Shown here: piece by piece, positions 7,512 to 15,905 of the stretch
Numbering within the stretch: the first letter of the stretch is position 1
Layout of the letters: each line of letters starts with the position of its first letter
Assembly: GCA_024232355.1 (NCBI GenBank)
Contig: JAAEPW010000963.1
Span: 1 to 35,057 of the forward strand
Reading direction: 5' to 3'
Source: Chloroflexota bacterium
GTDB lineage: Bacteria > Chloroflexota > Anaerolineae > B4-G1
Length of the DNA stretch: 35,057 bases
Notes under the pieces: model-generated
What the model was told of the DNA's origin: nothing
Databases searched by the model: none
The model's input: only the letters and a program-made list of their open reading frames with translations
Made by a program: the position numbers and the translations under genes

Positions 7512-8498
7512 ATGACCGCTCTTGTGGAAAACAACCTGAGCAATCTACACGATCTGGAAATCCACGCGGCGCAGGCCGAGATCGTCACCTGGCAGGGACG
7601 CGAGGCGCTGCGACTGGAGAACGGCCTGGCTCTGATCTCTGATCACCAAATGACCGATGCCAGCATAGGGGTATCGATCGGGACGGATGGCCCCGCTTAT
7701 CCCGGTATCGCTTTCCGCGTCGCCGACGTGCTCAACTATGAGTTAGCCTATGCCCAGCCGCACACCAGCGGCGAGTGGGACGCGCTGCAATACGACCCGG
7801 TCTTTCACGGGTCGAACACTTGGCAGGCGCACTTTGGTCTATGCTACCAACGCGCTGCCCAAGTGCCCACCGGGCGCTGGTTCCGGCTGCGGGTAGATTT
7901 TAATGGCAGCCGGGCCGCTGTTTCGGTTGACGGGCAGCCGCCGTTGGTGGTAGAGATGGTGGCATACCCGGCTACGGATGGGCTGTTTGGCCTGTGGACC
8001 TTTCGCTCGGCCTACTTTTGTGACCTGCAAGTCTCAACTTGTGATGGAACAGACATCCCACCCGGGGCAATGCCCCATATCGCCGAGGGCACCGTTGAAT
8101 CCTGGTTCGTGGAAGGGTATGGCGCAGTGACCTGCGAACCGAACGGCGTGCTCAACCTGAACCGCTACCTGCCAGCCGCGTTGGGCAACGTGCGCCTGAC
8201 GCGACGCTTTAAGATGGCTGAGAAAGGGCCAGTGACGTTCGAGTTTGGCTTTAGCGACGCGCTTTCCCTAGAACTGGACGGTCAAACGATCTTTGAAGGT
8301 GAAAAGACATTCAAGGGTTTTGGTGACCGCGCGGCGCGTGGATACGCCGAGTTGGGAGCGCAATCTCTCCAACAGACGTTGTCCCCAGGCACTCACCGTC
8401 TGACCGCAGACTTGAAGGTGAGCGAGGGGTTCGGATGGGGTTTGGCGCTGGCTGCCCACGCAGAGGGTTTGTGCTGGCTGCCAGCAGAACTAGGATAA
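7512..8498 (+). CDS. Hypothetical protein with lectin/glucanase-like (LamG/DUF1080-type) features
   Basis: The 328-residue protein has no signal peptide or membrane segment. Residues about 15-185 look like a concanavalin A-like jelly roll: F-R-V-A-D-V-L-N-Y, then WFRLRVDFNGSRAAVSVDGQP and a terminal YFCDLQV strand. This arrangement is seen in LamG and DUF1080 carbohydrate-binding or -cleaving domains. The C-terminal half (from about 195) is a second beta-rich unit ending in GFGWGLALAAHAEGLCW. The start is set at ATG 7512, which follows AAAGGAG, rather than at ATG 7482, which lacks a ribosome site. Its place before the GTPase and GH31 genes hints at carbohydrate handling, but the function is not established. 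Confidence 0.6.
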   Translation: MTALVENNLSNLHDLEIHAAQAEIVTWQGREALRLENGLALISDHQMTDASIGVSIGTDGPAYPGIAFRVADVLNYELAYAQPHTSGEWDALQYDPVFHGSNTWQAHFGLCYQRAAQVPTGRWFRLRVDFNGSRAAVSVDGQPPLVVEMVAYPATDGLFGLWTFRSAYFCDLQVSTCDGTDIPPGAMPHIAEGTVESWFVEGYGAVTCEPNGVLNLNRYLPAALGNVRLTRRFKMAEKGPVTFEFGFSDALSLELDGQTIFEGEKTFKGFGDRAARGYAELGAQSLQQTLSPGTHRLTADLKVSEGFGWGLALAAHAEGLCWLPAELG

Positions 8499-8508
8499 AA
8501 ATCGTTTG

Positions 8509-8528
8509 TAGCAGGCGCTTTAGCGCCG
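8509..8528. repeat. Short palindrome GGCGCTTTAGCGCC
   Basis: A perfect 14 bp palindrome (8514-8527) in the 46 bp between two plus-strand genes. It is preceded by GTAGCA. A near copy with the same lead-in is at 13354-13373. Confidence 0.6.
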
Positions 8529-8544
8529 AAAGAGGGAACAGGTT

Positions 8545-9552
8545 ATGCCACTCAATCTTCCCCCAGATGCCACTGCGGCAGAGAGAAAATACCGCGCCGC
8601 CCAATCGACCGCGGAAAAGATCACCACGCTTGAGGAATTCATCCGCCTCATTCCTAAACACAAAGGCACCGACAAACTCAGGGCCAGTCTGCGCAAGCGA
8701 CTCTCCAAGCTCAAGGCAGCCGCCCAGACGAAAAAAAAGACTGTCAGCAGGCGGGACTCGGCCTTTAGCATCGATAAAGAAGGCGCGGGACAGGCGGTCC
8801 TCGTCGGTCCGACCAACGTGGGGAAATCCGCCCTGGTGGCGGCTCTGACCAACGCCGCTCCCAAGGTGGCGGCCTCAGCCTACACCACCTGGACCCCCAC
8901 TCCCGGAATGATGATGGTGGATGATGTCCAGGTGCAGTTGGTCGACACACCGCCGCTGGACAAAGAGTATATAAAACCAGAGTTGATGAGCCTGATTCGC
9001 CGGGCGGACCTGATCCTGTTGGTCGTGGACTTGCAAACAGATCCGGTTCAGGAACTGGAGGATACGCTCGCTTTGCTGCAAGAGCACCGCATCGTGCCTC
9101 GCCGCCTGCAAGATCGTTACACCGACCAAAAAGGTTTGACCTTTATCCCCGTATTCGTGCTGGGCAACAAGAACGACGATGAGACCTCGGACGAGAATTT
9201 TGACATTTTTTGCGAGCTGCTCAAAGAAGAGACTGGTGAGAACGAGTGCCCTTTGCTCCCGATCTCTGCCACCACCGGCCGCAACCTGGAACGTATGAGG
9301 GAGGTTGTCTTTGAGCAATTGGAGATCATCCGCGTCTACTCCAAAGCGCCCGGGAAACCCCCCGATCTCAACGCGCCGTTTGTCCTAAAAAAGGGCAGCA
9401 CCGTGGAGGACTTTGCGGCCAAGGTCCACCAGGACTTTTTTCATAGCCTAAAATCGGCCCGGGTTTGGGGCAGCGCTGCTCTATACGATGGTCAGATGGT
9501 GCGACGAGATCACGTCCTGCACGATGGTGACGTGGTGGAATTGCGTATTTAA
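8545..9552 (+). CDS. Obg/DRG-type GTPase with C-terminal TGS domain
   Basis: The 335-residue GTPase starts with a helical, lysine-rich region (1-75). The G domain follows, with G1 GPTNVGKS (around 88-95), G3 DTPPL in place of DTPG, and G4 NKND in VLGNKNDDE. A TGS domain closes the protein (about 270-335: FVLKKGSTVEDFAAKVHQDF and DGDVVELRI). This order matches the DRG branch of the Obg superfamily, proteins that associate with ribosomes or translation factors. The G1 and G4 motifs look functional. ATG 8545 is preceded by GAGGGAACAGG, a plausible ribosome site. DRG-like proteins are universal in archaea and eukaryotes and patchier in bacteria. Confidence 0.85.
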   Translation: MPLNLPPDATAAERKYRAAQSTAEKITTLEEFIRLIPKHKGTDKLRASLRKRLSKLKAAAQTKKKTVSRRDSAFSIDKEGAGQAVLVGPTNVGKSALVAALTNAAPKVAASAYTTWTPTPGMMMVDDVQVQLVDTPPLDKEYIKPELMSLIRRADLILLVVDLQTDPVQELEDTLALLQEHRIVPRRLQDRYTDQKGLTFIPVFVLGNKNDDETSDENFDIFCELLKEETGENECPLLPISATTGRNLERMREVVFEQLEIIRVYSKAPGKPPDLNAPFVLKKGSTVEDFAAKVHQDFFHSLKSARVWGSAALYDGQMVRRDHVLHDGDVVELRI

Positions 9553-9620
9553 GCAAACTGCCGTCTCGCTCGACGCTATGCGGGTTCTACACAGCCTCCG
9601 CAGGAGGGTCAATTTGTTAG

Positions 9621-9640
9621 CTGGGCGGTTCAGCGCCCAG
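9621..9640. repeat. Short palindrome CTGGGCG-6-CGCCCAG
   Basis: Perfect 7 bp arms (9621-9627 and 9634-9640) with a 6-base loop. It lies between the GTPase stop and the GH31 start, preceded by TTAG as in the other short palindromes nearby. It could form a weak hairpin in the mRNA. No U-tract follows. Confidence 0.5.
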
Positions 9641-9666
9641 TGACACCATGTCTGAGGAGGTCAACC

Positions 9667-12174
9667 TTGAAAACTCTGCTTTCACTCTTGAGTGGAATCA
9701 AGATGTTGGGTCTTGCGGTCACGTGGGCCAGCATCATCTATCAAATCCGCCAGAGTTGGTACCGGTTTCGGTTTGCCAAGACGGCTAATGCTTCCAACTC
9801 TCCAACTGCGTCGGACCCCTTGCACCCCGGTCATGTGACGGGACACACGCGCCAAGGACAGAGCACGACCATCACCTGCGCCAACGGTTCTTATGCCCTC
9901 ACCGTTCTCTCTTCCGACCTGGTCCGCGTGCGTTTCCAACCCGCCGACCAGTTGCCCTTTTCCTACGCCATCGCCAAGCCCGACGCCGACTGGCCGCCCT
10001 GCGAATTTGACGTGGTCGACACGGATATGACTGTCGAGATCAGGACCTCGCACCTTACCTGCCGGGTGGATCGAGGAACAGGCCGCCTGGCGTTTCTGGA
10101 CTCGGACGGCAACGTCATCAACGAGGATACGAACGGCGCGAGTACCCACTCCAACGGTGCGGTCGCCTGTCACAAGCGCATCCAACCCGACGAACACTTT
10201 TACGGCCTAGGCGAGCGCACCTTTGGGCTAGACCGGCGCGGGCGCAGGTACGGGACGTGGCACACCGATCCCCAGATCTACCAACTGGAGCAGGACCCGA
10301 TCCACATGTGCATGCCCGTGCTCCTGGGGCTGCACGGCGCGGGGCAGCAAGGGTACGGCATCTTTTTCGACAATACTTTCCGCGGCTATTTCGACCTGGG
10401 CGCGGACGACCCCAACGTTGCCTCCTTTGGTGCGGAGGGGGGCGAGCTGTGTTATTATTTCTTCTACGGCCCGGCCCTGACCGCCGTGGTCGAGCGCTAC
10501 ACCGAGCTGACGGGCCGGATGCAAATGCCGCCGTTATGGACGTTGGGCTACCACCAATGCCGCTGGTCCTACTATCCTGATGCCCGCGTGCGCCAACTGG
10601 CCGCCGACTTTCGTCAGGTTCACCAGGTGCCCTGCGACTGCATCCACCTCGACATTCACTATATGGACGGCTATCGCTGCTTTACGTGGGATGCGGAGCG
10701 CTTTCCCGACCCCGCCGGTCTGATCACCGACCTGCACGAGCAGGGGTTCAAGGTCATCACCATGATCGATCCGGGCATCAAGGCCGACCACAACTATTGG
10801 GTCTGCAAAAGCGGACTGGAACAAGACGTGTTCTGCAAGCTGCCCAACGGCAAGACGTTGTTCAAAGGTCCCGTCTGGCCCGGCGACTGTTATTTTCCCG
10901 ACTTTAGCAATCCCCGCGTGCGGGCGTGGTGGGGCGAGTTGTATCGGGGGCTGATCGATGCCGGTGTGGACGCAGTATGGAACGACATGAACGAACCCGT
11001 CGTTTTTGGCCCGCTGGGCTCGACCTTTCCCGACTTTGTGCAGCACGATATGGAGGGGCGCGGCGGCGACCATCTGGAGGCTCACAATATCTATGGGATG
11101 CAGATGGCGCGGGCGACGGTCGAGGGATGGGCAAAGCTGCGACCCGACGAACGCACGGTTTGCATCACCCGCTCGGGGTGGGCGGGCGTGCAGCGCTACG
11201 CGATGAGCTGGACCGGCGACAACGAGTCGAACTGGGACAGCTTTTGGCTGACGATGCCCATGCTGATGAACCTGGGGCTGTGCGGCCTGGCCAACACCGG
11301 CCCCGACACCGGCGGCTTTGGCGATTTTGCCACGGGCGAACTCTTTACCCGTTGGTTGCAGATGGGCATATTTCTCCCGTTCCTCCGCGCGCACACCTAC
11401 ATCAACAGCCCCGATCAGGAACCCTGGAGCTGGGGCGAGCCTTATCTGACCATCAACCGGCGTTTTCTCGAACTGCGCTACCGGTTGCTGCCCTATCTCT
11501 ATACCACCTTTTGGCAGTGTGCCCAGACCGGTCTGCCCATCCTGCGCCCGATGTTGCTGAATTTCCAGGACGACGCAGCCACCCACGTGCTGGACGATCA
11601 GTTCCTGTGCGGCGATGCTTTCCTGGTCGCGCCGGTGATCGAGGAAGGGGCCATTCGCCGCACCGTCTATCTGCCCGCGGGCGTCTGGTACGATTTTTGG
11701 ACGGACGAAGTGTTTGACAGCCCAGCCCGCATCGAGGTAGACGCGCCGCTGGAGCGATTGCCGCTCTTTGTGCGCGCTGGCTCCGTCGTGCCGATGGGGC
11801 CTGTGATGCAATACGTCGGTGAGCGGACGGTGGACACACTGACTTTGCACGTCTATCCCGGAAACGGCGAAAACAAGTTGTACGAGGACGATGGCCAGAC
11901 TTGGGCCTTTCAGAATGGGGATTACGGGCTAACCCGCTTTACCCTCTCCGTGGACGGGAAATTGCCCTCACGCCTAGATTTGCATCGTCAGACCGAGGGC
12001 CGTTACGAGTCCGACTGTCAGGGTTTTGAGATCGTCATTCACGGCGCGAGCGCGTTGCCCAGTGCTGCCTCTGTTGATGGTCATCCCGTCGAACAATGCA
12101 AACTGGACGATAATGGTCACGCTGTGTGCCTGCAAACCGGACTGTTCGAGCATCTGACCGTCGAGTGGGCATAG
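9667..12174 (+). CDS. Glycoside hydrolase family 31 (alpha-glucosidase/alpha-xylosidase type)
   Basis: The enzyme of about 835 residues is a complete GH31 retaining glycosidase. Its parts are an N-terminal beta-sandwich with FYGLGERTFGLDRRG, a TIM barrel with the catalytic nucleophile D440 in WNDMNEPV and the acid/base D518 in SWTGDNESNW, and the C-terminal beta domains. GH31 enzymes release alpha-linked glucose or xylose from oligosaccharides. The substrate cannot be read from the motifs. I chose TTG 9667 because GAGGAGG (9654-9660) precedes it. GTG at 9640 lacks a ribosome site. The N-terminus (LLSLLSGIKMLGLAVTWASI) is hydrophobic and may anchor the protein to the membrane, which is uncommon in the family. 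Confidence 0.93.
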   Translation: MKTLLSLLSGIKMLGLAVTWASIIYQIRQSWYRFRFAKTANASNSPTASDPLHPGHVTGHTRQGQSTTITCANGSYALTVLSSDLVRVRFQPADQLPFSYAIAKPDADWPPCEFDVVDTDMTVEIRTSHLTCRVDRGTGRLAFLDSDGNVINEDTNGASTHSNGAVACHKRIQPDEHFYGLGERTFGLDRRGRRYGTWHTDPQIYQLEQDPIHMCMPVLLGLHGAGQQGYGIFFDNTFRGYFDLGADDPNVASFGAEGGELCYYFFYGPALTAVVERYTELTGRMQMPPLWTLGYHQCRWSYYPDARVRQLAADFRQVHQVPCDCIHLDIHYMDGYRCFTWDAERFPDPAGLITDLHEQGFKVITMIDPGIKADHNYWVCKSGLEQDVFCKLPNGKTLFKGPVWPGDCYFPDFSNPRVRAWWGELYRGLIDAGVDAVWNDMNEPVVFGPLGSTFPDFVQHDMEGRGGDHLEAHNIYGMQMARATVEGWAKLRPDERTVCITRSGWAGVQRYAMSWTGDNESNWDSFWLTMPMLMNLGLCGLANTGPDTGGFGDFATGELFTRWLQMGIFLPFLRAHTYINSPDQEPWSWGEPYLTINRRFLELRYRLLPYLYTTFWQCAQTGLPILRPMLLNFQDDAATHVLDDQFLCGDAFLVAPVIEEGAIRRTVYLPAGVWYDFWTDEVFDSPARIEVDAPLERLPLFVRAGSVVPMGPVMQYVGERTVDTLTLHVYPGNGENKLYEDDGQTWAFQNGDYGLTRFTLSVDGKLPSRLDLHRQTEGRYESDCQGFEIVIHGASALPSAASVDGHPVEQCKLDDNGHAVCLQTGLFEHLTVEWA

Positions 12175-12221
12175 ACATCGGTTGGGCGGTGAGTCGAAGG
12201 CTGAAACCTAGGATACAACTA

Positions 12222-13019
12222 ATGAAGCACTGGCAATTATTGATGGTGGCAATAGTGGTATTCCTTTCATCTTGCAGCAGTTCCCCGACTGTTCAGTTCC
12301 AGGATGAAAAACTGGAGCGCATGCAACGGTTAGAAGAATCCGCGGCAGAATATGGTGTTTTTCTCAACATTCGGGGCATCTATGCCCTGAACAAAGATGT
12401 TGTTTTATTATTCGGCGATCTCGCTACACGATCAGAGTCTCTGAGGTCTGTGCTTCTACGTTCTGCTGATGGTGGAAAGCATTGGTCTGAAGTAATGCAG
12501 TCCGAAATGGCGAGCGATGTTATCGAAATCGTTTTTGTGGAGAATGGAGAAGGCTGGGCACTTGTCTTGTGGACGGTTACAGGACCAGGGCCAGCATATC
12601 TGTATCACACAACAGATTGGGGTGAGAACTGGCAAAGACTGTCTGAACTTCCTCTCTATGGTTTAGGCGCTCAAAGTTATCCTGTTGGCCTACAGTTTAC
12701 CAATAGTCGGAACGGATATATCAAGATATTGGCCACATCTAGAATGCTTGATGCATTGAGCGAATGCTGTTGTATCTACGAAACAACGGACGCTGGAATA
12801 ACCTGGAACGAAACCAGTAACTGCTTCACAATAGATGACTGTAGATTCAACGAGTCGACAAAATTTGTCGCAGAGGATGGAAGCGAATGGCGAGTCGAAT
12901 CACAGTCGGATGGGACAATACAGATTAACCGGCGTTTGTCGTCAGAAGATGGGTGGACGATAGTCAGTAACATCCCGGCGCGTTTTGAGTACTTGGATGG
13001 AAAGATCGTAGAGCCATAG
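12222..13019 (+). CDS. Lipoprotein with Asp-box (BNR) repeats
   Basis: The 265-residue protein has a lipoprotein signal: MKHWQLLMVAIVVFL followed by the lipobox LSSC, with C19 as the acylation site. The mature part has three Asp-box-like repeats (SADGGKHW, TTDWGENW, TTDAGITW), each S/T-x-D-x-G-x-x-W. This arrangement is seen in beta-propeller proteins related to sialidases and Ycf48-like stability factors. Three repeats in 265 residues suggest a partial propeller, or one with degenerate blades. The start is ATG 12222. The open frame extends upstream to 12126 inside the GH31 gene, but the signal peptide fixes the start. Codons look more A/T-rich than in GH31, consistent with separate origin. 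Confidence 0.8.
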   Translation: MKHWQLLMVAIVVFLSSCSSSPTVQFQDEKLERMQRLEESAAEYGVFLNIRGIYALNKDVVLLFGDLATRSESLRSVLLRSADGGKHWSEVMQSEMASDVIEIVFVENGEGWALVLWTVTGPGPAYLYHTTDWGENWQRLSELPLYGLGAQSYPVGLQFTNSRNGYIKILATSRMLDALSECCCIYETTDAGITWNETSNCFTIDDCRFNESTKFVAEDGSEWRVESQSDGTIQINRRLSSEDGWTIVSNIPARFEYLDGKIVEP

Positions 13020-13304
13020 TCTTTTAGGGGATATTCGCCGCCCAACCCCGCAGCCGCCAAGCGGGTGATGCTAGCCGCTCGACCGCGGGGCAGACAGAAA
13101 TCGGCTAGGAAATGGGAGGATGATTATACCGTGAAAGAGCATCTGACCATCCGCAACTTGCAGCGCATCCTTGAAGAGAAAAACGCTCAGCTTGAGCGCG
13201 ATATCACTGCACGCGTGGTCACGTGACCATCGTCTGCACCGACGTGCAATCGGTTAGCATCACCGGTCTGACCACCGCCCTCAGTGGAACGGCGAACACC
13301 AAAC

Positions 13305-13342
13305 AAGAACACCTGATGCCGTTCATTGCATCAGGTGTTCTT
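13305..13342. terminator. Perfect 15 bp hairpin, possible bidirectional terminator
   Basis: AAGAACACCTGATGC (13305-13319) and its exact complement (13328-13342) are separated by 8 bases. It lies between the plus-strand lipoprotein and the converging minus-strand oxidoreductase. The arms start and end with A/T pairs, giving only short U runs on either strand, so termination efficiency is uncertain. Confidence 0.6.
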
Positions 13343-13353
13343 AACAAGGTTCG

Positions 13354-13373
13354 TAGTGCGCGCTTTAGCGCGT
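13354..13373. repeat. Short palindrome CGCGCTTTAGCGCG
   Basis: GTAGTGCGCGCTTTAGCGCG resembles GTAGCAGGCGCTTTAGCGCC at 8509-8528, with compensating changes that keep the stem. This suggests a small dispersed repeat family rather than chance. Confidence 0.55.
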
Positions 13374-13412
13374 CTTGGCGGCGATGAATCGCTGACTAGG
13401 AACCGGGCATTG

Positions 13413-14441
13413 TCAGGACAATGCCTTTTGGAGGGCCTCCAATTCTGACTCTCCCGGACCAAGCGGCAGGGATACTTTGCCCCCCTGCACCGCCGAACGG
13501 CAAATCCCCATCATGATCTGGAGCCCCTTGAATGCGCTCTCACCGTTGCACGGATGGACCTTTTCGGGATCGTCGAGCCAGTCGGCGATCTCTTGGATGT
13601 AGGGCGGCATATCGTGGGCATAGTCCATACTGCCCGGGCCAGACATCACACCTTTGGGCGTGACAGCACGCCATCCACCACCGGTCAAGGTCTCGGCAAA
13701 ACCCTCGCTGCCCTGTGCCCCGATGCGGCACTTGCGCCACCAATATTCTACCTCGGGCACGTCGGGCGCGCCTTCGCCACACTCGACGATGCCGCGCACG
13801 CCGTTCTCGAATTGGATCAGCCCGGCGATATAGTCCGGCGAGGCGTGCAGGTCCTCGAACTTTTCGACGCCGTCAGCCTGCCCCACGACCCACTCGGCCT
13901 CGGCCTCACCATTGTACCAGCGCACATACTCGACCAGGTGCGTCAGCATGTGCATCATCCAGCCGGTGGCGTGCCCGTACACGGTGTGGACGCGGCCAAT
14001 GGCTCCGCTGGCGATGATCTCTTTGACCTTTTGATAGTGCTCGCCGTAGCGATGCTGGTGGCTGACGACCGACTTGACATCCCCCTCGCGCAGCAGCTTC
14101 ATCATCTCTATCGCCTCGTTGGTCGAGGTGGCGATGGGTTTTTCGTAAGCGACAAGCTGCACGCCCGCTTCAACGCCCGCCCGGATCAACTCTAGCCGGA
14201 CGCTGGGCAACGTGCAAAAGCAAAAGACGTCGGGCTTGGTATCGGCCAGCATCTGCACGGCGTCGGTGTTGGCGTGCGCGACCCCAAACTTGGCCGCGGC
14301 GGCGTCCAGCCGCTCCTGGTCAATGTCGCACAACCCCACGACCTCAAAGCGCGGATTGGCGGCAAAGGTGTCGGCGTGATGCGTGCCGCGCTTGCCCAAC
14401 CCCGCGATGGCGACGGTGTATGTTTTTTGTGTCTCGCCCAT
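13413..14441 (-). CDS. Gfo/Idh/MocA family NAD(P)-dependent oxidoreductase
   Basis: The 342-residue protein has an N-terminal Rossmann domain with the dinucleotide-binding motif VAIAGLGKRGTHHA (residues about 9-22) and the acidic strand end VVGLCDID. The family lysine region is YEKPIATS (standard EKP motif). The C-terminal alpha/beta domain (HTVYGHATGWMMHMLTHLVEY) contains the histidines that bind sugar substrates. Members oxidise or reduce sugars, inositols or nucleotide sugars. The gene follows a DegT-type sugar aminotransferase by three bases, so a pathway to an amino sugar is likely (inference). It starts at ATG 14441. Confidence 0.9.
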   Translation of the reverse strand: MGETQKTYTVAIAGLGKRGTHHADTFAANPRFEVVGLCDIDQERLDAAAAKFGVAHANTDAVQMLADTKPDVFCFCTLPSVRLELIRAGVEAGVQLVAYEKPIATSTNEAIEMMKLLREGDVKSVVSHQHRYGEHYQKVKEIIASGAIGRVHTVYGHATGWMMHMLTHLVEYVRWYNGEAEAEWVVGQADGVEKFEDLHASPDYIAGLIQFENGVRGIVECGEGAPDVPEVEYWWRKCRIGAQGSEGFAETLTGGGWRAVTPKGVMSGPGSMDYAHDMPPYIQEIADWLDDPEKVHPCNGESAFKGLQIMMGICRSAVQGGKVSLPLGPGESELEALQKALS

Positions 14442-14444
14442 CTC

Positions 14445-15548
14445 TTATCCCTCCCAAGCGCGGACGGTGTCAATCACATGGTTGATCTCGTCCTGCGTCA
14501 GTTCTGGGAACATTGGCAAAGAGATGACGCTGGCTGCGTGCTTTTCGGTCAGTGGCAGCGAGACGTCCAGATCGGCGGGATTGCCCCAGGGGTATCCCTC
14601 CTGTTGGTGAATGGCGATGGGATAATGGGTCTTGGCGTCGACCCCTGCGTCGTTGAGGTACTTGAGCATTTCGTCCCGCTTGTCGGTCTCGATGACGTAC
14701 AGGTGGAACACGTGTCGGTATCCGGGTTTTTCGTACGGCAGCTTGAGGCCGGTGTTCTGGAAACCTTCGGTGTACATGTCGGCGATCTCCCGGCGGCGGT
14801 CGCTCCACTCGGTGATTTTCTTTAGCTTGACGCTGAGGACGCCGGCGTGCAGGTCGTCCAGGCGGCTGTTATAGCCCATGGTGTGATACGAGCGCTTGAG
14901 CGATCCGTGGTTGCGCAGCGCGCGGATGCGGTCGACAATGTCATCGCGATTGGTCATGATCGCGCCGCTATCGCCAAAGGTGCCCAGATTCTTTTGGATG
15001 ATAAAGCTCGTGCAAACCGCGTCGCTCAACTCACCGCTCTTAAAGTCAGGACCGGCGGCGTCGATGGATTGCGCCGTGTCTTCAACCACAAACAAATCGT
15101 GCTTTTTGGCAATCTCAGAAATGACGGCCATATCGGTCAGTTGACCATAGAGGTGTACGGGCACGATGGCCTTGGTCTTGTCGGTGATGGCGGCCTCGAT
15201 CTTGGAGGCATCAATATTGCACGTATCCGGTTCGATCTCGACAAAGACCGGTTTGGCACCGACGAACCAGATGGCCTCTGCCGTGGCAAAGAACGTGTTG
15301 GAGACTGTGATGACCTCATCTCCAGGGCCAATGCCCAGTGCGAGGAACACCAACCAGAGAGCGTCGGTGCCAGAGTTGCATCCGATGGCGTTTTTTGTGC
15401 CCCAGTATGCGGTCAATTCCTTCTCAAAGCGTGCCAACGTTGGCCCCTGGACGTACTTGCCGCTTTCGAGAACCTCTAGGATAGCTGCATCAATCTCTTC
15501 CTTCAGGTTGTGATATTGCCTGACGTGACCATAAAATCCAACTTTCAT
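14445..15548 (-). CDS. DegT/DnrJ/EryC1/StrS family sugar aminotransferase
   Basis: The 367-residue PLP enzyme has the pattern of nucleotide-sugar aminotransferases. GCNSGTDALWLVFLAL binds the phosphate, EDTAQSIDA contains the ring-binding aspartate, and the Schiff-base lysine is K186 in FIIQKNLGTFGDSGA. Relatives aminate keto sugars for lipopolysaccharide, glycan or natural product synthesis. The start is ATG 15548, with AAGGAGGAGT just upstream on the minus strand. The frame upstream to 15695 runs through palindromic leader sequence and is not coding. It is the first gene of a two-gene operon with the Gfo/Idh/MocA oxidoreductase. Confidence 0.92.
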   Translation of the reverse strand: MKVGFYGHVRQYHNLKEEIDAAILEVLESGKYVQGPTLARFEKELTAYWGTKNAIGCNSGTDALWLVFLALGIGPGDEVITVSNTFFATAEAIWFVGAKPVFVEIEPDTCNIDASKIEAAITDKTKAIVPVHLYGQLTDMAVISEIAKKHDLFVVEDTAQSIDAAGPDFKSGELSDAVCTSFIIQKNLGTFGDSGAIMTNRDDIVDRIRALRNHGSLKRSYHTMGYNSRLDDLHAGVLSVKLKKITEWSDRRREIADMYTEGFQNTGLKLPYEKPGYRHVFHLYVIETDKRDEMLKYLNDAGVDAKTHYPIAIHQQEGYPWGNPADLDVSLPLTEKHAASVISLPMFPELTQDEINHVIDTVRAWEG

Positions 15549-15612
15549 TGCCTGACTCCTCCTTATAATCATGGGTAAATTGGGAACGATAGAAAGTGTG
15601 TAACTAGTCAAC

Positions 15613-15726
15613 CACTCGCTCCGAGGGGATTGTAATCCCCGATTTGGTGTTGAAATCGGTAGTTTGTTAACAAAAACATCAGTTAACTTGAACAAATCGC
15701 CGGGTTGCAGACCCGGCTGGAGCGGG
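15613..15726. repeat. Palindrome cluster in the aminotransferase leader
   Basis: In order the hairpins are GGGGATT..AATCCCC (15625-15640), CGATTT..AAATCG (15640-15658), a GTTAAC pair around 15665-15687, and CCGGGT..ACCCGG (15700-15716) followed by CTGGAGCGG. The outer units face each other, with CGCTCC before the first and GGAGCGG after the last, exactly the arrangement at 4651-4747. The cluster sits entirely between the promoter at 15751-15778 and the ATG at 15548, so it is transcribed as 5' leader. The rest of 15549-15905 holds the promoter and nothing else recognised. Confidence 0.7.
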
Positions 15727-15750
15727 CTGAACAGTTACGAAAGCGCTTAC

Positions 15751-15778
15751 ATTATACTGGAAAGTAACCACGTGTCAA
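15751..15778 (-). promoter_or_regulatory. Consensus sigma-70 promoter for the sugar aminotransferase operon
   Basis: Read on the minus strand: TTGACA (15778-15773), a 16 bp spacer and TATAAT (15756-15751), both hexamers perfect. Transcription would start near 15744 and give a leader of about 195 nt containing the palindrome cluster. Confidence 0.8.
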
Positions 15779-15905
15779 AAGAACGAATTCCGGGGCCTTG
15801 AATCGTTCAGCGTCCGGCGGCGTTGGGCTTGCCTTCTGGTGTCAATAGTAGTAAGATTGGCGTTGATAGAAACGCTACAATAACCAGATTGAGGAGGTCG
15901 TTCTA

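Larger units (their letters stand above)
13020..13412. other. Intergenic stretch with palindromes and a possible gene remnant
   Basis: It begins with a G+C-rich imperfect palindrome (CCCCGC at 13046-13051, GCGGGG at 13085-13090). A GTG at 13131, preceded by GGGAGG, opens a 31-codon frame (13131-13226) rich in charged helix-forming residues (LQRILEEKNAQLERDI). A second frame overlaps at 13223 (VTIVCTDVQSVSITGL). Together they could be debris of a larger signalling protein, but I cannot assign it. The stretch also contains a perfect terminator-like hairpin and one short repeat, listed separately. Confidence 0.4.

Noticed and set aside
10534..11850. Long open frame of 438 codons on the minus strand
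   Set aside because: It lies opposite the GH31 gene, which has all catalytic motifs. The minus frame has no recognisable domain and results from G+C-rich codon structure.
13131..13387. Two overlapping small frames that might encode a signalling-protein fragment or a toxin-antitoxin-like pair
   Set aside because: The first has only 31 codons and the second runs through a perfect hairpin and a repeat. I cannot match either to a family, so they are kept only as part of the intergenic description.
14847..15479. Open frame of 210 codons on the plus strand
   Set aside because: Antisense to the DegT-type aminotransferase, which has its PLP lysine and other motifs.
15853..15881. Possible plus-strand promoter for the SIS gene (TACAAT at 15876-15881)
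   Set aside because: No acceptable -35 hexamer at 16-18 bp. The nearest, TTGGCG, is only 13 bp away.
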